DNA of 64,000 nt from Neobacillus pocheonensis (lineage in GTDB: Bacteria; Bacillota; Bacilli; Bacillales; Cytobacillaceae), in assembly GCA_023702235.1 (NCBI GenBank), contig JAMQCR010000003.1, positions 272,501 to 336,500 on the forward strand. Reading direction: 5' to 3'. A program made the translations under genes and the position numbers. The notes under the pieces are model-generated. The model ran no database searches. It was not told the DNA's origin and saw nothing but the letters and a program-made list of their open reading frames with translations. Of the stretch, positions 58,048-64,000 are shown piece after piece; the stretch's first letter is position 1; each line of letters opens with the position of its first letter.

Positions 58048-59669
58048 ATGTTGTTAATGATTTTAATTATTCTTTTGCTTGTTTTTATTGGCGGCCGCTC
58101 TGTTTGCTGCTATGGCTGCACTATTTGGCAAAAAAACCACAGCATTCGATTATTCGGGCACATCCATATTTGGGCTGGGTGCGTTACTTTTTAGAAAAAA
58201 TGGGTCCCGAATTAAGGCAATATTGGTTTGACGACGATAATAGCAGTAAACCTTTTTCCCGCACAGACTTCTTGGGGATTGTCTTTTCAGCAAAATACCG
58301 CAGTGATCTCGTAAGCTTTGGTTCCAAACGTAATTTTGAACAACCTGGTTACTTTATCGCCAATGGGTTATTTCCTCTATTAAATGAAGAATTGCTTGTA
58401 GACAATCAGGAAAAAGTCCATGCAATGAAATATCAGATTGATCATGAGGGACTGTTCACTCGTCGTGAACATCTTGAAGAGGATCAAGTAACCCGTTGGC
58501 TTTATCAAGATGAAGATGCAATCGTAGTAGGTCCAGAAAGGAATATCCCTTGGAGACTTTCAGGTCCCTTTGGTGCATCGGCAACGTCCTATGGAGCTGT
58601 AGGCGAAAACTATATCCTTTCGACAGGGTATGGCAGCAGGATGGCAGGCGGGTCTTGGATTAACACGGGTGAAGGAGGAATCGCACCGGAGCATTTAGAA
58701 AGTGGTGCAGATGTGGTTGCCCAGATTGGCCCAGGTTTATTTGGTTATCGTGATCATGAAGGTAATTTTTCTCTCGAAGAATTTAAGCAGAAAGCTAAAG
58801 AACCAAACATTAAAGCCTTTGAACTGAAATTTGGGCAAGGAGCGAAAATTCGTGGAGGTCATTTGGAAGGCTCTAAGGTGACACCAAAGGTAGCGCGTAT
58901 TCGCAAGGTTCAAGAGGGGCAGACAATCAATTCGCCGAATCGATTTTCATTCCTGCACAATGTCTTTGAAACATTACAATTTATCAAGACCCTACAAGAC
59001 GAAGGTGGAAAACCAGTTGGGATCAAACTTGTCGTTGGGTACCATTCCAATCTCAATGAATTTTTTGAGGCGATGAATAGACTGCATATCTATCCGGATT
59101 TTATCACCGTTGATGGTGGCGAAGGTGGTACAGGTGCCACGTTTAAATCGATGGCAGATACAATGGGACTCCCCCTCTATCCTGCCTTAGTGGCTGTTGT
59201 CGATAAAGCCCACGAGTTTGGCGTGCGTCATAGAGTGAAGATATTTGCTTCAGGTAAATTGATTTCAGCAGATAAAATCGCCATTGCCCTTGCAATCGGT
59301 GCAGATGCTGTAAATTCAGCCCGCGGATTTATGATTGCTAACGGCTGCATTATGGCAATGCAGTGTCATACAGGCAAATGCCCTGCTGGCGTAACCACCA
59401 CGGACCCTAAATATCAAGAAGCTCTCGTGCCAGAGGAAAAGAAATGGCGGGCTATGAACTATATCATCAATGTCCGCCAAGGACTTTTTGCATTAGCTGC
59501 AGCCTGCGGCATTGACACACCACGCAAATTCACACGTGAGCATATTGTTCTTAAAGATGCTGAAGGTAAAGTGAAAAGGTTGTCCGAACTATTCCCTATT
59601 CCAGATTCAATGGTGGAAACGTCAAAAAGAGATCTGCTAAATAATGATGATAGTTCTCAAGTGAGTTAA
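58048..59669 (+). CDS. FMN-binding glutamate synthase family protein (YerD-like; frameshift near start)
   Basis: This protein has the FMN-binding TIM barrel of glutamate synthase without the glutaminase domain. An N-terminal membrane helix (MLLMILIILLLVFIG) precedes QHSIIRAHPYLGWVRYFLEK. The synthase core shows GEGGIAPEHLESGADVVAQI, DFITVDGGEGGTGATFKSMA, FASGKLISADKIAIALAIGA and the cysteine motif MQCHTGKCPAG. The frame shifts by a net one base in 58091-58122 (next to GGCC). Partial copies lie downstream (60139-60852, 61283-61345). Electron donor and true substrate are not established. Confidence 0.85.
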
Positions 59670-59752
59670 TCTTGCGGTCATCACTAATAAGAAGTGGAAA
59701 GTACACTAGAGCTAGACAATTCTCAAAGATTAGATGATACAAATTCTTGTAG

Positions 59753-59790
59753 AAACAACCTGAAGGAGAAAAATGCTTCAGGTTGTTTTA
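59753..59790 (+). terminator. Terminator after the glutamate-synthase-like gene
   Basis: A perfect 13-bp stem AAACAACCTGAAG/CTTCAGGTTGTTT is followed by TATTC. A worn copy of the same hairpin is found at about 61339-61367. Confidence 0.85.
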
Positions 59791-59834
59791 TTCATTTTAT
59801 AGTTATTTCTTCTTTAATGTGTAATTTATCATTT

Positions 59835-59971
59835 GTTTACAAAAACGTGTACTTGTTTACTTTTTGTAAACAAGATGTATGCAAAAATGTTTACATGTAC
59901 ACAAATTCGTTTACTTCCCTATATGACAGCATGTGTACAAGTTTGTCGTCTTTGTATACAAAGATGTATAC
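59835..59971. repeat. Iteron array 1 (11 GTNTAC-type sites)
   Basis: Hexamers of the form GTTTAC, GTGTAC, GTATAC or the inverted GTAAAC begin at 59835, 59847, 59855, 59866, 59877, 59889, 59897, 59909, 59933, 59954 and 59966. Spacing is 12-8-11-11-12-8-12-24-21-12, close to one helical turn per site. The flanks continue for about 85 bp into a tail (to about 60058) that is also repeated after array 2. No gene is present between 59670 and 60138. Confidence 0.85.
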
Positions 59972-60138
59972 GAAGAAGGAAGATACTCATAAGTTGTGTT
60001 CATATTATTTCTTTCTGATAAGTGATAGTGATATGGAAAAATCTATTAATCTCCCATAACCCAAACCCAACCACTTTAATAAAATCTATTAAAATAAATG
60101 TTGTACGCGAATCATCAGTTAAACAAATATAATCGCAC

Positions 60139-60852
60139 CGAAATATTACAGTTTATCAAGACATTACAAGATAAAGGAGGAAACTCGTGGGGATCAATCT
60201 TGTCATTGGATACAGTCCCAATCTCATTGATTTTTTGAGACCATGAATAGAATGCAAATCTATTCGGATTTTATCACCGTTGATGGTGGCGAGGGTGGAA
60301 CAGGTGCGATGTTTAAGTCGATGGCAGATACAATGGGACTTCTCCTCTATCCTGCATAAGTGGCTGTTGTCGATAAGTCCACGAGTTTGGAGTCCGTCAT
60401 AAAGTGTTAATTTTCGCCTCAGGTAAATGGTTCTAGCAGATAAAATTGCTATTGCCCTTGCAATCGGGACTGATGCCGTAAATTCTATCTGCGGATTTAT
60501 GATTGGTAATAATCCATATTATGGCGATGCAGTGTTATACGGATGAATGTTCTGGTGGTGTAACGACCACGCATCCAAGATACCAAGCGGCAATTGTGCG
60601 AGAGGAAAAGAAATTTTGGATCATGAACGGGTTATAAACTATATCATCAATGTCCGCAAGGGCTTTTTGCATTAGCTGAAGCATGTGATATTGATACACC
60701 ACGTAAATTAACCAGTGAACATATCGTTTTTAAAGATGTTGAAGGAAAGGTGAAAAGGTTGTTTGAGCTGTTCCCTATTTGCCAGATTCATCAATAGAAT
60801 CTTTGAAAAGTGGTCTTTTAGAAAGAGATGATAATTCTCAAGTGGATTGATC
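60139..60852 (+). pseudogene. Decayed copy of the 3' half of the glutamate-synthase-like gene
   Basis: The sequence follows 58966-59670 over its whole length (for example TTTATCACCGTTGATGGTGG is shared exactly, and the stretch over AAATTGCTATTGCCCTTGCA is nearly identical). It is broken by many indels and in-frame stops, including one in the former CPALVAV segment. There is no 5' half. It is followed by array 2, just as the intact gene is followed by array 1. Confidence 0.9.
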
Positions 60853-60935
60853 CTTTTACGATAGTCGATATTCAAAAAAGATCTGGAGTGGAAAATGGTT
60901 AAGGTCTTTTCCCACTGATGCCCAGTATTCATTGT

Positions 60936-61071
60936 GTATACAAAAATGTATACACGTTTACTAAATGTAAACGCTTTGTATACAAAAATGCGCACATGTT
61001 TACAAAGTCGTTTACTTGTTGGTGGGACAGTTTGTGTGCAGGTTTTCATATTTGTTTGCAAAAATGTATAC
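60936..61071. repeat. Iteron array 2 (11 sites)
   Basis: Sites begin at 60936, 60948, 60956, 60967, 60978, 60990, 60998, 61010, 61034, 61054 and 61066. Spacing is 12-8-11-11-12-8-12-24-20-12, the same as array 1 within one base. Three sites have changed (GCGCAC, GTGTGC, GTTTGC). The tail after it (to about 61155) repeats the tail of array 1. No gene lies between 60853 and 61282. Confidence 0.85.
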
Positions 61072-61282
61072 CAAGAAGGGATATGCTTATAAGTTGTGTT
61101 CAATATTATTTCTTTTGATTAGTTATAGGGAAGAATCTATTAATCTTCTATAACCTAAAGATATCCAATTTTTAAAAACTATTAAAAAAAGTTGTATGCT
61201 TAATTGGTAAGGTTCTTGGAGCCAATCATCAGTTAAACAAATATAAAAAAAGGCACAAGTGGCAGTGATTGTGAAAAAAACA

Positions 61283-61345
61283 GTTGGTCATGAGCTTTTT
61301 TGCAATAGCCTCAGCTTGTGGTATCAATACGCCTAAAAAACCTGA
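61283..61345 (+). pseudogene. Short remnant of the glutamate-synthase-like gene
   Basis: The frame SFFAIASACGINTPKK matches LFALAAACGIDTPRK of the intact gene. It is followed by a worn copy of that gene's terminator (CCTGATGCAG...CTTCAGG) and then by array 3. This gives the same order gene end, terminator, array as in unit 1. Confidence 0.8.
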
Positions 61346-61420
61346 TGCAGAAAAATACTTCAGGCTTATTTCTTCCACCCATTGCTGTTTATTACTCTCT
61401 GTTGTGCATCATAGATATTT

Positions 61421-61595
61421 GTTTACAAATAAGTATACACGTTTACTTATTTGTAAACACTTCGTACACAAAGGCGTTTACATGTATACAAATCAGTTTA
61501 CTTCCTATATGACAGCATGTGTACAGGTTTGTCACTCTTGTGTACAAAGTTGTATACTAAAAAGGAAAAAGTTTACGAGTTGTTTACAGGTTTAC
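61421..61595. repeat. Iteron array 3 (14 sites), just upstream of the ParM-like gene
   Basis: Sites begin at 61421, 61433, 61441, 61453, 61464, 61476, 61484, 61496, 61519, 61540 and 61552, with spacing 12-8-12-11-12-8-12-23-21-12. Three further GTTTAC sites follow at 61571, 61582 and 61590. None of the 14 has lost the GTNNAC form, so this is the best-preserved array. It lies about 120 bp before the ParM-like start, where a parC/operator would be expected. Confidence 0.87.
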
Positions 61596-61719
61596 AAAAT
61601 TATTTCTTTTGAGTAGATACATTGAAGAATCTCTTAATCTTCTATAAAATAAAGAAGGCAACTAGATACATAAATACTGATAAAATATAGAACGATTAAA
61701 AGGAAAAGGAATGATTTTT

Positions 61720-62892
61720 ATGAATAAATCCAGGATTGCAGCTATTGATGTAGGAAATGATTCGATTAAAGCTATTTTCGGGGAAATAGAGTATGAATTA
61801 AATATCCCTAATATTGTGGCAAGAGATACAGAAGATCGCCCAGTGATTGGAATAGAAGAATTAGATAGTAAAAATCCGTTAGATGGCATTCATATTAAAG
61901 TGCATTCACCGGCATTAAAAGAGAATAATGTCATTTATCGTGTTGGTAATTTAGCAACGAAAACTGACAATGCTACAGAACTTGACCCAGGCAGCAGTAA
62001 ATCAGAAGAAGACCAAACATTAGTTATGCTTTTTACCTCACTGGCATTGGATGCAGTAAAAGCGGAAAACACAATGAATTTCCCAAGAACAAAAAATGTG
62101 ATTGACGCAAACTATACGCTTGGAACGGGTCTCCCTCTTCGTGAAGTTAAGGAAGGCAAAGATGCTGGATATCGTTCTAAACTAATAGGTTCTGTGCACC
62201 AAGTTGAATTTCTTGTAACACCTAAATACCAAGGATTAAAAGTAAATATAAAGTTTGATGAAATTAAGGTATATCCAGAGGGATTTGCTGCCTATATTAA
62301 CCTTGTGATGGATAATAATTCTAAAATTATTAATAAGGATTTAATCGATAAAAAGATATTGATTCAAGATATCGGCGGTTTATCGACAGATATTGCGGTC
62401 ATTAAAAATCGAAACGTCGACGACGATAAAGCACAAGGATTTAATCTTGGTGTATCTGAATCCTTAGAAGCAATTAGAGAAGAAATTAGAAAAAAACATG
62501 GCGTTGAACTGGATAGTCGCAGGGATGTTGTTGAAATTATCACGAGGAAAAATGATCGCAATCATATTATGGTCAAAGGAAGCAGGACAAGTGTTCATGA
62601 TATCACCGACCGCATCCTTCTTGATTTAGCGAAAAAGCAATATCGGTTATTGCGCAATGTATGGCAAAAAAATTCGCAAACAGAAATTTGCTATTTTGTA
62701 GGCGGAGGGGCAAATGTTTTAAAGGAATATATTAAAACATTAAATAATAATTTAGACGGTTATAATATTGAATTTTTTGAAGATGAAAAAGAGAGTATTT
62801 GGATGATGTCAAACGCTTATTATAAGCTAATTACCGATTTTGTGAGAAAAACAGAGAAACAAAAGGTGATCCAAGAGCCTGTAAAGAAATAA
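61720..62892 (+). CDS. ParM/StbA-family actin-like ATPase
   Basis: This 390-residue actin-fold protein has phosphate-1 motif IAAIDVGNDSIKAIFG, phosphate-2 motif LIQDIGGLSTDIAVI and adenosine motif CYFVGGGANVLKEYI. These are the hallmarks of ParM-type filament-forming ATPases of plasmid partition loci, not of MreB (no membrane-binding N-terminus) or Hsp70 (too short). An AAGGA lies ten bases before the ATG at 61720; an in-frame ATG at 61711 is possible. It is followed after 14 bp by a ParR-like gene and preceded by iteron arrays. Filament formation and DNA transport are inferred. Confidence 0.85.
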   Translation: MNKSRIAAIDVGNDSIKAIFGEIEYELNIPNIVARDTEDRPVIGIEELDSKNPLDGIHIKVHSPALKENNVIYRVGNLATKTDNATELDPGSSKSEEDQTLVMLFTSLALDAVKAENTMNFPRTKNVIDANYTLGTGLPLREVKEGKDAGYRSKLIGSVHQVEFLVTPKYQGLKVNIKFDEIKVYPEGFAAYINLVMDNNSKIINKDLIDKKILIQDIGGLSTDIAVIKNRNVDDDKAQGFNLGVSESLEAIREEIRKKHGVELDSRRDVVEIITRKNDRNHIMVKGSRTSVHDITDRILLDLAKKQYRLLRNVWQKNSQTEICYFVGGGANVLKEYIKTLNNNLDGYNIEFFEDEKESIWMMSNAYYKLITDFVRKTEKQKVIQEPVKK

Positions 62893-62906
62893 AATAAGGT
62901 GATCAT

Positions 62907-63515
62907 ATGAAAAATTCTGCCTCAAATGAGGTTAAGAGGGGCCAAGCAATTTCCTTTCGTGTCCCTTCTGATACACCTGACCATATATTAAAACATTTAC
63001 AAAAGTTAAAGGAAACAGAGAAAAGGAATTTTTCAAGTAAAATTGCTGATTTTGTGATGCAAGGGGTAGGGAATTCCAATGCAAGGGAACGAGAAACGAT
63101 TACGATTCCTCTCCCCCATAAATTAAGTAAAGCACAACGAGATTGGTTAAAACATGAGCACTCAGAGGCATTGATTGGAAGCATTATTTATCAGCTGCTA
63201 TCTGACCCAGTTCGCTCAACATCATTGCTAGCTTCAATGAATAGCAGATCCTTGGATATCAACGAAGCATTATATCTTCAAGAAGAAAGTGTACCGAATG
63301 ATTTGAACGATGTAAGCCAGCACAAGGTAATTTCCTTTGATGAATCAGCTGCAACTAACAATTTAGAGGAAATGGATGATGATGACTTAAGTGCATTTGA
63401 TTGGGAGAGTGCTAAACAAAGTACACCACCTATCACGGAAGAGGAAAATGATGGTGAAATAGAAAATGACTTAGATAACCTTCTTGGTGATTTTCTTGCT
63501 AGCATGAATAAATAA
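62907..63515 (+). CDS. ParR-like adaptor protein (putative centromere-binding)
   Basis: This 202-residue protein has two related N-terminal segments, SFRVPSDTPDHILKHLQKL and TIPLPHKLSKAQRDWLKHEH, each followed by a helix (SSKIADFVMQGV; IGSIIYQLLSDP). The strand-helix-helix look fits ribbon-helix-helix DNA-binding folds. The C-terminal third is strongly acidic and ends DLDNLLGDFLASMNK, a candidate filament-binding tail. I do not recognise it by sequence; the ParR role is inferred from its position 14 bp after the ParM-like gene. GGTGAT precedes the ATG. Confidence 0.65.
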   Translation: MKNSASNEVKRGQAISFRVPSDTPDHILKHLQKLKETEKRNFSSKIADFVMQGVGNSNARERETITIPLPHKLSKAQRDWLKHEHSEALIGSIIYQLLSDPVRSTSLLASMNSRSLDINEALYLQEESVPNDLNDVSQHKVISFDESAATNNLEEMDDDDLSAFDWESAKQSTPPITEEENDGEIENDLDNLLGDFLASMNK

Positions 63516-63524
63516 AAACTTGTT

Positions 63525-63562
63525 AAAAGGCTGACAAAATCATATGTCAGCCTTTTTGGTAG
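63525..63562 (+). terminator. Terminator after the ParM/ParR-like operon
   Basis: The stem AAAAGGCTGACA/TGTCAGCCTTTT is perfect and ends in T. Confidence 0.9.
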
Positions 63563-63683
63563 GATTTATTTTGGCGACAAGGCAATATTGGAGAAAATTA
63601 CGAATATATTTGTTATGATTTTCATGCAATTTGAAGTTTTTAGGCGTTACTCTTCTGAAAAATCTATTTTGGTTGGTGAGATT

Positions 63684-64000
63684 ATGGAGTTTGCAAAAAA
63701 TATTGTCCTTGATGATGGGAAATTGAATGATGAAAAAGTCCTAAAAAGAGAGATTCTCTACAGGGGGATGAATGGAAAATACGTGGAAAGGTTCTATGTG
63801 TCACCAACCAAAAGCTATGTATTCAAACCCTTAACGAATAATGGTCAATTAGGAAAGGAAGTATGGGTGAATGAGCATCTCCTTTCTTTATTCCCCAATA
63901 TTTATCCCAAAATGGTCTCCTATTCTGCAAATCACCATGATCCCAATAAAAATTGGATGATTTTTGAAGACCTTGGCCAGCTTACGCATGAGTTTAATAA
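63684..64000 (+). CDS. Aminoglycoside-phosphotransferase-like kinase (3' end outside window)
   Basis: The open frame starts MEFAKNIVLDDGKLNDEKVL and continues VSPTKSYVFKPLTNNGQLGK, EVWVNEHLLSLFPNIYPKMV and WMIFEDLGQLTHEFN. The Lys in YVFKPL and the hinge-like FEDLG fit the N-lobe of APH/choline-kinase-like enzymes. The catalytic loop would lie beyond the window, so the call rests on the N-lobe only. GGTGAG precedes the ATG at 63684; in-frame ATGs at 63615 and 63624 are alternatives. Confidence 0.6.
   Translation, partial: MEFAKNIVLDDGKLNDEKVLKREILYRGMNGKYVERFYVSPTKSYVFKPLTNNGQLGKEVWVNEHLLSLFPNIYPKMVSYSANHHDPNKNWMIFEDLGQLTHEFN

Noticed and set aside
59835..61595. A CRISPR array.
   Set aside because: Repeat units are only six to seven bases, spacing is 8-24 bp and is conserved between copies, and no cas genes are near.
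59835..61595. Coding frames over the arrays (for example 59694-60059, 60918-61118 and 61284-61616).
   Set aside because: Their translations are driven by the GTNTAC repeats (rich in Tyr, Cys, Phe and Lys), differ in frame between the three copies, and have no ribosome binding sites.
61720..62892. MreB or a DnaK-type protein as alternative for the actin-like gene.
   Set aside because: The sequence is too short for Hsp70 and lacks a substrate-binding domain. MreB-type motifs and the mreCD neighbourhood are missing, and the operon context fits ParM.

Overview
The window is the replication-origin region of a Bacillaceae chromosome, closest in gene order and protein sequence to Bacillus subtilis and its relatives (a Bacillus or Neobacillus type of organism; genus not certain). 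The evidence is the order gyrA-gyrB-remB-recF-yaaA-dnaN-dnaA, a two-part oriC with DnaA boxes, then rpmH-rnpA-spoIIIJ-jag-mnmE-mnmG-rsmG-noc-soj-spo0J, yyaC, an MscS-type channel gene, yyzM, yyaE, ychF, rpsF-ssb-rpsR, yybS-gdpP-rplI, dnaC, purA, a tRNA cluster, walRKHIJ-htrA and rlmH. Sporulation genes (spoIIIJ, spo0J, yyaC) point to an endospore former.

Layout. 1-8936: minus-strand replication block. 7402-9520: oriC, with DnaA boxes on both sides of dnaA and a DnaA-trio-like tract in the dnaA-dnaN spacer. 9642-33094: plus-strand core operons. 33211-33693: tRNA genes (Lys, Glu, Asp, Phe) preceded by a broken copy of the tRNA-Lys. 33894-41615: WalRK two-component system with its accessory genes, HtrA protease, a small CxxH/CxxC protein and RlmH. 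From about 41.6 kb the synteny ends and accessory genes follow: a truncated response regulator, a YbjQ protein, a malate/citrate-type transporter with its own two-component system, a glycosidase-like protein plus sulfatase plus anaerobic sulfatase maturase cluster, an FMN reductase behind a long inverted repeat, an OmpR/histidine-kinase pair, RluF, and an FMN-binding glutamate-synthase-like gene.

The most unusual segment is 58.9-63.5 kb. An actin-like ParM/StbA gene and a following ParR-like gene lie downstream of three arrays of GTNTAC-type hexamers. The arrays share nearly identical internal spacing (12-8-11-11-12-8-12-24-21-12 bp). Each array lies behind a copy of the 3' part of the glutamate-synthase-like gene: one intact, one a decayed pseudogene, one a short remnant. 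This looks like a chromosomal actin-type (type II) partition locus with a triplicated centromere-like region, about 50 kb from oriC and in the same window as the ordinary Soj/Spo0J-parS system.

The sequence carries about 26 single-base frameshifts, many in genes that cannot be lost (gyrB, rnpA, dnaC, gyrA). They lie mostly in short homopolymers and are strikingly concentrated at or next to GGCC. I read them as consensus errors, possibly methylation-linked, not as real gene decay. The affected genes are annotated as full-length CDS with the frameshift noted.
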